Shown: piece after piece, positions 8,706 to 17,882 of the stretch
How positions within the stretch are numbered: position 1 is the first letter of the stretch
Layout of the letters: the number at the start of each line of letters is the position of its first letter
From: JBMDXB01 sp048594975
GTDB lineage: Bacteria; Acidobacteriota; Vicinamibacteria; Vicinamibacterales; 2-12-FULL-66-21
Assembly: GCA_048594975.1 (NCBI GenBank)
Contig: JBMDXQ010000124.1
Span: forward strand, 1 to 64,000
DNA length: 64,000 bases
Direction of reading: 5' to 3'
The notes under the pieces: generated by a model
Told to the model about the DNA's origin: nothing
The model's database searches: none
Seen by the model: only the letters and a program-made list of their open reading frames with translations
Translations under genes and position numbers: made by a program

Positions 8706-9274
8706 TGGATACCGCGGCGGTGCTCGCGCGGTTCCGCACGTCCGGGGCGCTGCTCGAAGGCCACTTTCGGCTCTCGTCGGGGCTGCACAGCGACCGCTAC
8801 CTGCAAAGCGCGCTGGTGCTCCAGTACCCGGACCTGGCCGGGCCGCTCGGTGCCGCCCTCGCCGCGGTGACGCGTCACCTGCGGCCGACCGCCGTCCTCT
8901 CGCCGGCGCTCGGCGGCATCGTCATCGGGCACGAGGTGGCGCGCGCGCTCGGCATCCGCGCGCTCTTCGCCGAGCGGTTCGACGGCGCGCTGACGCTGCG
9001 CCGCGGCTTCGCGCTGTCGCCGGCCGACCGCGTGCTGGTCGTGGAGGACGTCATCACGACGGGGGGGTCCACGCGCGAGACCATCGAGGTGGCGCGCGCG
9101 GCGGGCGCGCAGGTGCTGGCGGCGGCGGCGATCGTTGATCGCGGCACCGATCCGTCGCGGCTGACCGTGCCGACGCACACACTGCTCCAGCTCGACGTGC
9201 CTGCCTATCCGCCCGACGCCTGCCCGCTCTGCGCGGCGGGGGTGCCCGTCGTGAAGCCCGGATCGAGAGCATGA
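8705..9274 (+). CDS. pyrE: Orotate phosphoribosyltransferase
   Basis: 189 residues, close to the family norm. The PRPP-binding signature is VLVVEDVITTGGSTRET, and the N-terminal GHFRLSSGLHSDRYLQ segment matches the orotate-side motif. The enzyme makes OMP from orotate and PRPP, the fifth step of de novo UMP synthesis, in the cytoplasm. The C-terminus (YPPDACPLCAAGVPVVKPGS) ends with the CPLC segment seen in this branch of PyrE. Start ATG 8705 overlaps the peptidase stop by one base. A 7-nt repeat array follows. Confidence 0.95.
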   Translation: MDTAAVLARFRTSGALLEGHFRLSSGLHSDRYLQSALVLQYPDLAGPLGAALAAVTRHLRPTAVLSPALGGIVIGHEVARALGIRALFAERFDGALTLRRGFALSPADRVLVVEDVITTGGSTRETIEVARAAGAQVLAAAAIVDRGTDPSRLTVPTHTLLQLDVPAYPPDACPLCAAGVPVVKPGSRA

Positions 9275-9282
9275 TGCCCGTC

Positions 9283-9412
9283 GGACGCGGCAGGTGGCAC
9301 GTCGCACGTCATGTACGTCGCACGTGCCGCGCGTGACGCACCTGCCACGTCACGCACGTCGCACGTGGCACGTCGCCCTCGCACGTCGCACGTGAGGGGC
9401 ACGTGATACCCC
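9283..9412 (+). repeat. CGTCGCA-word array between pyrE and truA
   Basis: Words CGTCGCA, CGTGGCA, CGTCACG and CGTGCCG recur with spacings mostly 7, sometimes 9 nt, because the ACGT core is kept while the linker varies. The core is self-complementary, so many short hairpins are possible. A longer inverted pair GGCAGGTG/CACCTGCC is also present. The array runs to the truA start codon. Immediately upstream of truA, GGGG-N9-CCCC could pair. It shares CACGTCGCACG and GTCGCACGTGAG with the array at 11146. Confidence 0.75.
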
Positions 9413-10180
9413 ATGCGCAACCTCAAGCTGACGATCGCCTATGACGGCACCGACTACGTCGGCTGGCAGCGGCAGGCCGAGGGGACGTCGATCCAGGGCG
9501 TGCTCGAGGACGCGCTGGCACCGTTCGAGGGCTCGCCGATCACTGTCCACGGCGCCGGTCGCACCGACGCCGGGGTGCACGCGCTCGGGCAGGTGGCCAG
9601 CGTACGGCTGACGGCCGCGGTCGAGCCCGCGACGCTCGCGCGCGCGCTCAACGCCGTGCTCCCCTCGGCGATCCGTATCGTGTCGGTCGAGGAGGCGGCC
9701 CCGGATTTCCATGCGCGGTTCAGCGCAACAGGCAAGACCTACGAATACCGGATCGTCAACGCGCCGTTCGTCTCCCCGTTCCTGCACCGCTACGCGTGGC
9801 ACGTGCCGCTGCGGCTGGACCTCGAGGCGATGCGCCGGGCGGCCGCGATGCTGCGCGGCGGCCACGACTTCGCGGCGTTCCAGTCGGCAGGCACCGACGT
9901 GCCGTCGTCGGTGCGGACGATCACCGCCATCGGCTGGACGGGCGGGCAGACGCCAGATTCGCCCCTGGTGCTCGGTGTCTCGGGCGACGGCTTCCTGCGC
10001 CACATGGTGCGGAACATCGCCGGCACGCTGGTCGAGTTCGGGCGGCACCGCTGGCCGGTGGCGGAGATGGCACGGATGCTGGCGTCACGAGACCGGTCGA
10101 CGGCCGGCACGACGGCTCCGCCGCACGGTCTCTTCCTCGTGGCCGTGATGTATCATCGGGGGTCCCGGCAGGATACGTGA
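9413..10180 (+). CDS. truA: tRNA pseudouridine(38-40) synthase
   Basis: 255 residues. The N-terminus NLKLTIAYDGTDYVGWQRQ is the classical TruA opening. The catalytic Asp lies in GAGRTDAGVHALGQV near residue 50. The C-terminal half has GDGFLRHMVRNIAGTL, the second TruA signature. It isomerises uridines 38-40 in the tRNA anticodon stem-loop. Start ATG 9413 follows the repeat array; the nearest purine-rich sequence (GAGGGG) lies about 14 nt upstream. uppS follows after a 115-nt gap in which I see no gene. Confidence 0.95.
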   Translation: MRNLKLTIAYDGTDYVGWQRQAEGTSIQGVLEDALAPFEGSPITVHGAGRTDAGVHALGQVASVRLTAAVEPATLARALNAVLPSAIRIVSVEEAAPDFHARFSATGKTYEYRIVNAPFVSPFLHRYAWHVPLRLDLEAMRRAAAMLRGGHDFAAFQSAGTDVPSSVRTITAIGWTGGQTPDSPLVLGVSGDGFLRHMVRNIAGTLVEFGRHRWPVAEMARMLASRDRSTAGTTAPPHGLFLVAVMYHRGSRQDT

Positions 10181-10295
10181 GAAGATGTGACCGGTCGTTG
10201 GTCGAGGGCGAGAGGCCGGGCTGGCGGCCGACCGCCGCCCGTGACCGTCTTCCGGGAACGGCCTGCCGGATCGGTCCGGTCAACCACCCCGACAG

Positions 10296-11081
10296 ATGTC
10301 ATTAGAAGATCTGCTCGCCGACGTCGCTCCCGGGTCGCCGGAGGAGGCCTTGGCGCGCGACGTGAAGTTCGATCGCCTGCCGCAGCACGTCGCCGTGATC
10401 ATGGACGGCAACGGCCGCTGGGCGGCCCAGCGGCACCTCCCCCGCGTCGAGGGGCACCGCGCGGGCATCGACTCGGTCCGGGACGTCGTCGAGACCTCGG
10501 CGCGCATCGGCATCAAGGTGCTGACGCTCTACGCCTTCTCGGTGGAGAACTGGAAGCGTCCGGCCACCGAGATCTCGACGTTGATGTCGCTGCTCAAGCG
10601 CTACCTGCGCCTCGAGCTGAACACGCTGCTCCGCAACGACATCCGCTTCAAGGTGATCGGCCGCGCCGACGAGCTCGCGCCCGACATCCAGCAGGAGCTC
10701 CGGGCCGCCGAGGACAAGACCGCGGCGAACACCGGGATGCTGTTCAACATCGCGCTGAACTACGGCGGCCGCGCCGAGATCGTCGAGGCGGCGCGCCGGC
10801 TGATCGCCGCTGGCGTGCGCCCGGAGGAGCTGGACGAACACCGCTTTGCCGGCTGTCTCTACACCGCCGGCCAGCCGGACCCGGACCTCCTCATCCGGAC
10901 GAGCGGCGAGATACGCGTGAGCAACTTCCTCCTCTGGCAGATCGCGTACGCCGAGATCTGGGTCACCGAGACGCTCTGGCCCGACTTCCGCAAGCGCCAC
11001 CTCCTCGAAGCCATCGTGGCCTACCAGAAGCGCGATCGGCGATACGGTGGGATCCACCAGCCAGCCATCGCCGGGCGGTGA
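10296..11081 (+). CDS. uppS: Isoprenyl (undecaprenyl) diphosphate synthase
   Basis: 261 residues of the cis-prenyltransferase family. The P-loop and catalytic Asp are in VAVIMDGNGRWAAQR, with YAFSVENWKRP in the middle and LIRTSGEIRVSNFLLWQIAY near the end. It condenses isopentenyl diphosphate units onto farnesyl diphosphate to build the C55 carrier for peptidoglycan and envelope glycans. An extra 25-30 residues precede the conserved core. It heads a group with cdsA, dxr and rseP, the usual envelope/isoprenoid block in many bacteria. Confidence 0.96.
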   Translation: MSLEDLLADVAPGSPEEALARDVKFDRLPQHVAVIMDGNGRWAAQRHLPRVEGHRAGIDSVRDVVETSARIGIKVLTLYAFSVENWKRPATEISTLMSLLKRYLRLELNTLLRNDIRFKVIGRADELAPDIQQELRAAEDKTAANTGMLFNIALNYGGRAEIVEAARRLIAAGVRPEELDEHRFAGCLYTAGQPDPDLLIRTSGEIRVSNFLLWQIAYAEIWVTETLWPDFRKRHLLEAIVAYQKRDRRYGGIHQPAIAGR

Positions 11082-11145
11082 GCGGCAGCCCCTGGAGGGC
11101 TGCGCCGCACGGCCTCACGTGCCGCCGCGCATGGCAAAACTCCAG

Positions 11146-11222
11146 CCCGTCGCCCGCCGCCCGCCGCACGTCGCACTCGGTCCGTGGCACTCGTCACGTC
11201 GCACGCCGCCCGTCGCACGTGA
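11146..11222 (+). repeat. CACGTCG-word 7-nt array between uppS and cdsA
   Basis: Eleven consecutive exact heptamers built on the pattern C(A/C)C(G/T)(T/C)(C/G)G, for example CCCGCCG (twice), CACGTCG (twice), CACTCGG and CACGTGA. It stops six bases before the cdsA ATG. It belongs to the same word family as the array at 9283-9412. Confidence 0.85.
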
Positions 11223-11228
11223 GATCCG

Positions 11229-12020
11229 ATGTCCCGCATCCTGAGCGCGCTCGTCCTGCTGACGGTCGTCATCGGCACGGTCTGGTTCCTGCCGTCGCCC
11301 GCCACGCTGGTGCTCGCGGTGATGGCGTCGGGCCTCGCGGTGCACGAATACCTGATCATGGCGGACGCGCTCGGTGCGCGCGTACCACGGGCGCTCGTCG
11401 CCGCCGCGGTCGTGGCCGCCTGCTTCGTGACCGGCAGCCAGTACGTGCCGCCGACGGTCGTGCTGATGAGCGCGATGCTCGCGCTCGGCGCTGTTGCCGT
11501 CGCCGGCGGAGCACCGGGGCCAGCGGTCCTGGCCGGCGTGTCCGCCGGGATCTTTCCCGTCGTCTACATCGGCCTGCCGCTCGGGGCGCTTGCCGCGGTC
11601 CATCTCGTCGCCGGACGCGAGGCGCTCCTCCTGCTGATGGCTACGATCATCGTGAGTGACTCGGCGCAGTACTACTCTGGCCGGACCTTCGGCCGGCGAC
11701 CGCTCGCGCCGGCGATCAGCCCGAAGAAAACCGTCGAGGGTGCGGTCGGCGGGGTGCTGTTCGGCACCGTGGCGATGACCGTGATCGGCCGGCGGGTCTT
11801 CCCCGAGACACACCCCGCGCTGCTGGTGCTCGTCGCCGCGACGATCGTGCTGCTCGGCATCGTCGGCGACCTGTTCGAGTCGCTGCTGAAGCGCAGCGCC
11901 GGCGTGAAGGACTCCTCCACGCTGATCCCCGGGCACGGCGGCGTGCTCGACCGCATCGACAGCTGGCTGTTTGCCGGCCCCGTTTACTACGTCTTCGTGC
12001 TGCACCTCCACGCCCGATGA
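11229..12020 (+). CDS. cdsA: Phosphatidate cytidylyltransferase
   Basis: 263 residues with about eight hydrophobic segments. The CDS signature is split over SDSAQYYSGRTFGRRPLAP, ISPKKTVEGAVGG and the C-terminal KDSSTLIPGHGGVLDRIDSW. It makes CDP-diacylglycerol from phosphatidate and CTP at the inner membrane. The last four bases overlap dxr (ATGA), so the two are translationally coupled. No strong ribosome-binding site lies ahead of the ATG because the repeat array ends only six bases upstream. Confidence 0.94.
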   Translation: MSRILSALVLLTVVIGTVWFLPSPATLVLAVMASGLAVHEYLIMADALGARVPRALVAAAVVAACFVTGSQYVPPTVVLMSAMLALGAVAVAGGAPGPAVLAGVSAGIFPVVYIGLPLGALAAVHLVAGREALLLLMATIIVSDSAQYYSGRTFGRRPLAPAISPKKTVEGAVGGVLFGTVAMTVIGRRVFPETHPALLVLVAATIVLLGIVGDLFESLLKRSAGVKDSSTLIPGHGGVLDRIDSWLFAGPVYYVFVLHLHAR

Positions 12021-13204
12021 AGCGCGTCGCCATTCTGGGAAGCACCGGCTCGATCGGGCAGAGCGCGCTGGCGGTGGTCGACGCGCACGCCGGCCGCCTC
12101 GAGGTGGTGGCGCTCGCTGCCGGCGAGAACGCCTCGCGCTTCGTCGAGCAGATCCAGCGCTACCGGCCGGACACGGTGGCGATGGCCAGTGAACTGGCGC
12201 TCGCGGACGCCGTCGCCGAGCTGCGCCGCCAGCGCGTGCCGAAACCGGCGACCTGCGCGTTCGGCACTGAGGGTTTGATCGCGGTCGCCACGCACCCGCG
12301 CGCGGACATCGTCCTGTTCGCCTCGTCCGGCACCGCCGGACTCGATGCCGTGCTGGCGGCCATCGAGGCGGGGAAGACCATCGCGCTGGCGAACAAGGAA
12401 GTCCTCGTCATGGCGGGCGCCGTCGTCATGGAGGCCGCGAAGCGACGAGGCGTGCGGGTCCTGCCGGTCGACAGCGAGCACAACGCGATTCACCAGTGCC
12501 TGCACGGGCGGCCGGCGGGCGACGTGCGGCGGCTGATCCTCACCGCTTCCGGTGGACCATTCCGCGAGTACCCGGCGCCGGCGCTCGAGACCGTGACCCC
12601 CGACGATGCCTTGAGGCACCCGACCTGGAGGATGGGGCCGAAGATCACCATCGACTCGGCCACGCTGATGAACAAGGGGCTCGAGGTGATCGAGGCGCGG
12701 TGGCTGTTCGGCACCGGCGCGGAGCGGATCGCGGTCGTCGTGCACCCGCAGTCGATCGTCCACTCGATGGTCGAGTTCGTCGACGGGTCGATCCTTGCCC
12801 AGCTCGGCGTCACCGACATGCGATTGCCGATTCAGTACGCCTTCTCGTATCCGGACCGCTGGGGGGCACCGGTGCCCGCGCTCGATCTCCTGCGCGCCGG
12901 GCGGCTGGACTTCCAGCCGCCGGACCTCGCGCGTTTCCCGTGCCTCGATCTCGCCTTTCGAGCCCTTTCGGGAGATGCCGGGCTGCCGATCGTGCTGAAC
13001 GCCGCCAACGAGGTGGCGGTTGCGGCGTTCCTCGACCGCCGCATCGGCTTCACCGCCATCCCCGAGGTGATCCGGTCGGCGATGGACGCCTACGAACTCT
13101 CGGGGCGGCACCCCGTCCGGACGCTCGACGACGTTCGCCGGATCGACGCCTGGGCCAGCCGGTTCGCGGCAGACCGGACCGGTGGGGTAAAATTGAACGT
13201 CTGA
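12017..13204 (+). CDS. dxr: 1-deoxy-D-xylulose 5-phosphate reductoisomerase
   Basis: 395 residues, standard length. NADPH-binding motif GSTGSIGQSAL opens the protein. LANKEVLVMAG and LPVDSEHNAIHQ carry the metal and substrate ligands, and VVVHPQSIVHSMVEF and the C-terminal NEVAVAAFL are also present. It catalyses the committed step of the MEP isoprenoid pathway, feeding uppS upstream and matching ispG at 18307-19545. The start overlaps cdsA by four bases. Confidence 0.97.
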   Translation: MKRVAILGSTGSIGQSALAVVDAHAGRLEVVALAAGENASRFVEQIQRYRPDTVAMASELALADAVAELRRQRVPKPATCAFGTEGLIAVATHPRADIVLFASSGTAGLDAVLAAIEAGKTIALANKEVLVMAGAVVMEAAKRRGVRVLPVDSEHNAIHQCLHGRPAGDVRRLILTASGGPFREYPAPALETVTPDDALRHPTWRMGPKITIDSATLMNKGLEVIEARWLFGTGAERIAVVVHPQSIVHSMVEFVDGSILAQLGVTDMRLPIQYAFSYPDRWGAPVPALDLLRAGRLDFQPPDLARFPCLDLAFRALSGDAGLPIVLNAANEVAVAAFLDRRIGFTAIPEVIRSAMDAYELSGRHPVRTLDDVRRIDAWASRFAADRTGGVKLNV

Positions 13205-13228
13205 CTCCCCGGTCCCCTCGAGGGTTGC

Positions 13229-14566
13229 TTGAACAGCATTTTCGCCTTCATTTTCGTCCTCGGCATTCTGATCTTCGTCCACGAGCTGGGTCACTTCCTG
13301 ATGGCCCGGCGTATCGGCGTCAGGGTCCTCACCTTCTCGCTGGGATTCGGCCCGAAGCTGCTCTCGATCAGGCGCGGTCCCACCGAGTACTGCATCAGCG
13401 TGATCCCGCTCGGCGGCTACGTGAAGATGGCCGGCGAGAACCTCGAGGACTCCCGCAGCGGCGCGCCCGACGAGTTCCTGTCCAAGACCAAGTGGCAGCG
13501 CTTCCAGGTCCTGGTGATGGGGCCGGTGATGAACATCGCGCTGGCGATCATCGTCATGGCCGCGGTCCTGTATCAGGGAGCTCCCGTCGCCCAGTTCGAG
13601 GAGGAGCCGGTCCTCGTCGGCGGGTTCTCGAGGAACCCCCAGGGCCAGGTCGAGTCGATCGCGGCTGCTGCCGGTGTCCGGGTCGGCGATCGCATCGTCA
13701 GCGTCAACGGCGAGCCGGTGGAAAACTGGCAGCAGTTCAGCCTGGCCATCGTGCCGAAGGCGAACCGCCGGGTGGAGCTCGGGATCATCCGTGACGGCCG
13801 TCACACGCGCGTGGAGGTGACACCGCGGGGTGTCGGCAAGTTCGAGATCGGCGATGTCGGCGTCCTGCCGGTCATGAACCCCGAAGTGACCAGCCTCGTG
13901 CCCGGCAGTCCCGCAGAGCGGGCCGGCCTGCAGGTCGGCGACGTCCTGGTGGCGGTCGACGGGCAACGCGGCATGCCCTACGAGCATCTGATCCAGACGA
14001 TCCGCACCCGTGAGGGGAAGCCGATCGCCTTCGAGATCCGGCGAGGCGATCGGACGTGGACGGTCGACATCGCGCCGGCCCGGATCGACGGCATCGTGCG
14101 GACGGGCGCGCAGTTGAGTCCCTACGAGCTGCGCACCATCGAACCCGGGCCGCTCCAGGCGCTGCAGCTCAGTCTCGAGCAGAACTGGGAGTGGTCCGGC
14201 CTGATCGTCAAGACCCTCGTGGGTCTCTTCACGCGCGAGACCAACGTGAAGCAGCTGATGGGTCCCGTCGCCATCGCGCAGGTTTCCGGGACGGCAGCGG
14301 AGGCTGGCTGGCTGGAGCTGTTCGGCCTCATGGCGATGATCAGCCTGAACCTCGGGCTGCTGAACCTGATGCCCATCCCCGTCCTCGACGGCGGTCACAT
14401 CCTGATCCTCGCGCTCGAGGGGCTGTCGCGGAAGGACTTCAGCATCAAGGTCAAGGAGAAGATGCTGCTCGCCGGGTTCGTGCTCCTCGTGACGCTGATG
14501 GTCACCGTCATCTACAACGACCTGATGCGCATCACCTGGATCGAACGGCTCATGCCCTGGCGGTAG
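13229..14566 (+). CDS. rseP: RIP zinc metalloprotease RseP (site-2 protease)
   Basis: 445 residues. The start codon is TTG at 13229, preceded by GAGGG; this start puts the first membrane span at the N-terminus (FAFIFVLGILIFVHELGHF). The zinc site HELGH is inside that span. Two PDZ domains follow (VESIAAAAGVRVGDRIVSVN and PGSPAERAGLQVGDVLVAVD). The C-terminal membrane motif is NLMPIPVLDGGH. RseP cleaves anti-sigma factors and remnant signal peptides within the membrane. TAAAAT near 13188 could be a -10 box for this gene, but no clear -35 accompanies it. Confidence 0.95.
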   Translation: MNSIFAFIFVLGILIFVHELGHFLMARRIGVRVLTFSLGFGPKLLSIRRGPTEYCISVIPLGGYVKMAGENLEDSRSGAPDEFLSKTKWQRFQVLVMGPVMNIALAIIVMAAVLYQGAPVAQFEEEPVLVGGFSRNPQGQVESIAAAAGVRVGDRIVSVNGEPVENWQQFSLAIVPKANRRVELGIIRDGRHTRVEVTPRGVGKFEIGDVGVLPVMNPEVTSLVPGSPAERAGLQVGDVLVAVDGQRGMPYEHLIQTIRTREGKPIAFEIRRGDRTWTVDIAPARIDGIVRTGAQLSPYELRTIEPGPLQALQLSLEQNWEWSGLIVKTLVGLFTRETNVKQLMGPVAIAQVSGTAAEAGWLELFGLMAMISLNLGLLNLMPIPVLDGGHILILALEGLSRKDFSIKVKEKMLLAGFVLLVTLMVTVIYNDLMRITWIERLMPWR

Positions 14567-14626
14567 CGGCAGCGTCGCACCCAATCACACGTGCACGCGG
14601 ATCGGCCGCTGCCGGGGCGTCAGCAG

Positions 14627-15367
14627 ATGAGACCAGCCGCCCTCGTCTTCACACTGCTCTCGGCACTGTCCGTTTCACCGCTGCCGCGGCTGGCGTCCGA
14701 CCCGGTCGCGACTTTCTCGATCCTCGGGTACGACCCGCAGACCGGGGAAGTTGGCGGCGCCGTCCAGTCGCGGGTGTTCTCCGTCGGGAACGGCGTGCTC
14801 TGGGCCGAGGCGGACGCCGGCGTCGTGGCAACACAGGCCGTCGTCGACGTCAGCTATGGGCCCAAGGGGCTCGCGCTGCTCCGCGCGGGGCTGACGCCGT
14901 CGGCGGTCGTGAAGGCACTCTGGGACAGCGATCCGGATCCGCGTCCGTCGAACTGGACGAAGGAGGGTCGCCAGTTCGCGGTGATGGACGCGAGGGGCAA
15001 CTACGCCGCCTTCACCGGTCCGAAGGCGTCGTCGTGGGCCGGGCACCGGGGTGGCGCGTTCTGCACGGCGCAGGGAAACATCCTCGCCGGCGAGGCGGTC
15101 GTCGCCGGAATGGTCGGCGCGTTCGAGAAGACGCAGGCGCACCTGTCGTACCGGCTGATGGCCGCGCTCGACGCGGGCCAGTCCGCCGGTGGCGACACGC
15201 GCGGGATGCAGTCGGCCGCGATGCTCATCGTCAAGAAGGGCGGCGGCGTCTGGTTGAACAACGACGTCGTGCTCCGCCTGCAGGTCGACGACAGCCCCGA
15301 TCCGTTGAAGGAACTCCGCAGGCTGGTCGACATTGCCGCCCGCCAGCGGTCGCAAACGCGCCGCTGA
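14627..15367 (+). CDS. DUF1028 (Ntn-hydrolase-like) exported protein
   Basis: 246 residues from ATG 14627; a GTG at 14591 would add 12 residues ahead of an otherwise good signal peptide (MRPAALVFTLLSALSVSP). The body starts DPVATFSILGYDPQTGEVGG and includes AVVDVSYGPKGLALLRAGLT, the hallmark of DUF1028. This family has an Ntn-hydrolase-like fold and is often found near peptidases or amidases; its reaction is unsettled. Location is inferred to be periplasmic or extracellular. Function beyond the family is unknown. Confidence 0.82.
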   Translation: MRPAALVFTLLSALSVSPLPRLASDPVATFSILGYDPQTGEVGGAVQSRVFSVGNGVLWAEADAGVVATQAVVDVSYGPKGLALLRAGLTPSAVVKALWDSDPDPRPSNWTKEGRQFAVMDARGNYAAFTGPKASSWAGHRGGAFCTAQGNILAGEAVVAGMVGAFEKTQAHLSYRLMAALDAGQSAGGDTRGMQSAAMLIVKKGGGVWLNNDVVLRLQVDDSPDPLKELRRLVDIAARQRSQTRR

Positions 15368-15490
15368 GGCTGTCCTCGGCCGGCGCCAGTTCCGCACGCC
15401 CGCCGCTGAATCCACCCAAGAATCGCGGCGCGTTCTCTGGCACGACCGTTGCCCCGCGTGCGCGGTTGGTTGCCTGCCGGAGGATCGTCC

Positions 15491-16390
15491 ATGCCTTCGC
15501 TCGTCATCGCCGCGCTCCTCGCGTCGGCGGTCTCCCAGGCGGTCGCGCCGCCATCGCCGCAGACCGCGGCGGCCGCGACGTGCGACGCCGCTCTCATCGA
15601 ACCGGAAAGCTACCGTCTGGCGGCCGAAGCGCAGGCGCTCAACCTGACGAGGCCCTCCTACCGCTGGTGGGAAAACTACGACCTCGGCGCTCCGCCGAAG
15701 GATTCGGAGGATGCCGACGATGTCGCGATCGCGATTGCCGAGCGGGCACGCGAGCTCGACGATCGGAACCTGCTCGCACACGCGCAGCTCGCGCGGCAGT
15801 ATCTGATTGCCGGCATCGACGCCGGCAAGGCGCGCGAGGCGTGGCGCCGTGCGCTGGACGGCGGCGGCGCGGTCGCGTGGCTGGCGACGCTGTTCAATGT
15901 CGACGATCGCGCGTATTTCGTCGTCGCGTTCGATCGATCGGGCATCCGCATCTATCGGTTCGGGCAGCTTGCCGGCACGATCCGGCTGGACCGCGGCTTC
16001 CCGGTGCTGCCCGGCCCCGATCGCGTGGAGCTCTGGCACGCCCTCGGCGGGTGCCTGCCCGCGGGCCTGACGCCGGAAATAGCGATCGCGTGGAGCTCGG
16101 TTCGCGAGATCGAGTCGGGTGTCTTCGCAATCGGGTTCGAGCTCGTGTCGCCGGTGACCATCGGCTCGGATCGCGGCCGGACCAAACGGCTCACACGCCT
16201 GATGGTCAACCTGCACACCGCGCGCGGCCCGGACTTCCCGTATTCCTTCCCGGGTCCGCCGCCGTTTGCCGTACCTCCGGCGACAGTCGGCCCGGCCGCG
16301 TACCAGGAGCGCGTACGCGGAATCCTGATCGAGCTGTTCGATCCCGAAGGCCGGATCAAAGTGCCGCCGCAGCGGCCCTACGGGTGGTAG
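15491..16390 (+). CDS. Exported protein of unknown function
   Basis: 299 residues from ATG 15491, chosen because it follows GGAGGATC and opens a signal peptide (MPSLVIAALLASAVSQAVA). The mature part begins with a helical region carrying a TPR-like stretch (ARELDDRNLLAHAQLARQYL, about residues 85-105). A compact domain with many hydrophobic strands follows (AYFVVAFDRSGIRIYRFGQL). The C-terminus is Pro-rich and ends RIKVPPQRPYGW. I do not recognise the family. It sits between a DUF1028 protein and a MATE exporter on the same strand. Confidence 0.7.
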   Translation: MPSLVIAALLASAVSQAVAPPSPQTAAAATCDAALIEPESYRLAAEAQALNLTRPSYRWWENYDLGAPPKDSEDADDVAIAIAERARELDDRNLLAHAQLARQYLIAGIDAGKAREAWRRALDGGGAVAWLATLFNVDDRAYFVVAFDRSGIRIYRFGQLAGTIRLDRGFPVLPGPDRVELWHALGGCLPAGLTPEIAIAWSSVREIESGVFAIGFELVSPVTIGSDRGRTKRLTRLMVNLHTARGPDFPYSFPGPPPFAVPPATVGPAAYQERVRGILIELFDPEGRIKVPPQRPYGW

Positions 16391-16422
16391 GCGATCGAGG
16401 GTACGTACAATAGCCCTCCTGC

Positions 16423-17814
16423 ATGTTCGACCGCCTTCGGGACCTCAAAAACGAATTCCGCCCCATGCTCTTTCTCGCCGCCCCGGTCGTGGTGACGGAG
16501 CTCGGCTGGATCACGATGGGGATGGTCGACACGCTGATGGTCGGACGCCTTGGCGCGGAGGCGATCGGCGCGGTCGGGGTTGGCAGCTCGATCTTCCTCG
16601 CGGTCGGCATCTTTGCCATGGGCCTGCTGCTCGGCCTCGACACGCTGGTGGCGCAGGCATTCGGTGCCGGCCGGCTCGACGAATGTCACGTCTGGCTGCT
16701 CCACGGCAGTGTGGCCGCGACGGCGCTCACGCTTCCCGTCATGGGCGTGCTGTGGGTCATCGGTGAGGCGATTGAGCACTGGGGCCTGCACCCGACCGTG
16801 CTCGAGCTCACGCAGCCCTACCTGTCGATCGTCACGTTGAGCGTTCCGCTGCTGCTGTTCTACGCGGCGTTCCGCCGCTATCTCCAGGGCATGGGAATCG
16901 TGCGGCCGGTGATGATCGCGCTCGTGCTGGCCAACGTGATGAACGCCTGCGCGACCTGGGTGCTGATCTTCGGGCATTTCGGTGCGCCCGCCATGGGTGT
17001 GCGCGGCGCCGCCTGGGCTACCGTGATCTCACGGCTCGTGATGGCCGTCATCCTCCTGGCGGTGATCGTCTACCGCGAGCGCTCGGGCCGCGCGCGCCCG
17101 TCCGACAGCGCCGCCACTGCGGGCCTCCCTCGCCCAGGCGCCTATGGCCTGTTCCACACACCGCTTCGCGTCGAGTGGCGGCGCATGCGGCGTCTGGTCG
17201 CGCTCGGCTTTCCGGCGGCGATGCAGGTCACGCTCGAGGTGGGCGTGTTCGCCGCGGCGACGGCGCTGGCTGGCCGTCTGACCCCGGCCGCGCTCGCTGC
17301 CCACCAGATCGCGCTGCACTTCGCGGGCTTCACGTTCATGATCCCGCTCGGCGTCGCCTCGGCCGGCGCGGTGCGGGTCGGGCATGCCATGGGCCGCCGC
17401 GATGTCGCCGGCGTGCGGCGCTCCGGCTGGACGGCGCTGCTGGTTGGCGCCGGCTTCATGCTCTGCTCGGCGGCCGTATTCATCACGTTTCCGCGCCAGC
17501 TGATCGGCGCGTTCAGCCGCGACGAGGCGGTGCTCGCGATCGGCGCGTCGTTGCTGCTGGTCGCGGCCGTCTTCCAGCTCTTCGATGGCCTTCAGGGCGT
17601 GGCCACCGGCGTGCTGCGGGGCTACGGCGACACGCGCTCGCCGATGCTCTGGAACCTCGCCGGTCACTGGTTCATTGGCTTGCCGCTCGGCTACCTGCTC
17701 GCTTTCGTGCTGGGGTTCGGCGTGATCGGGCTGTGGTGGGGGCTCTCGACAGGGCTCATCATCTGCGGCGTAGCCCTCTTGGTCGTGTGGACCAGGCATG
17801 TGCCGCACTTCTAG
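16423..17814 (+). CDS. MATE family multidrug/cation antiporter
   Basis: 463 residues with twelve predicted membrane spans in two similar halves. The first MatE domain starts MLFLAAPVVVTELGWITMG and holds MVDTLMVGRLGAEAIGAVG. The second starts LVALGFPAAMQVTLEVG and contains LAAHQIALHFAGFTF. It would export cationic or hydrophobic compounds in exchange for Na+ or H+. TACAAT at 16406-16411, eleven bases before the ATG, could be a -10 box giving a very short leader, but the -35 is unclear. Confidence 0.94.
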   Translation: MFDRLRDLKNEFRPMLFLAAPVVVTELGWITMGMVDTLMVGRLGAEAIGAVGVGSSIFLAVGIFAMGLLLGLDTLVAQAFGAGRLDECHVWLLHGSVAATALTLPVMGVLWVIGEAIEHWGLHPTVLELTQPYLSIVTLSVPLLLFYAAFRRYLQGMGIVRPVMIALVLANVMNACATWVLIFGHFGAPAMGVRGAAWATVISRLVMAVILLAVIVYRERSGRARPSDSAATAGLPRPGAYGLFHTPLRVEWRRMRRLVALGFPAAMQVTLEVGVFAAATALAGRLTPAALAAHQIALHFAGFTFMIPLGVASAGAVRVGHAMGRRDVAGVRRSGWTALLVGAGFMLCSAAVFITFPRQLIGAFSRDEAVLAIGASLLLVAAVFQLFDGLQGVATGVLRGYGDTRSPMLWNLAGHWFIGLPLGYLLAFVLGFGVIGLWWGLSTGLIICGVALLVVWTRHVPHF

Positions 17815-17882
17815 CGGGAGTTTCTTCGGCGCGCTCGGATCCGGCGGCACCGGCCTTGCTCTGGTTCGAGCGAAGGGGAACC

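Noticed and set aside
11987..14584. 865-codon minus-strand open frame opposite dxr and rseP
   Set aside because: Composition is Asp/His/Arg-rich without hydrophobic cores; dxr and rseP are unambiguous on the plus strand.
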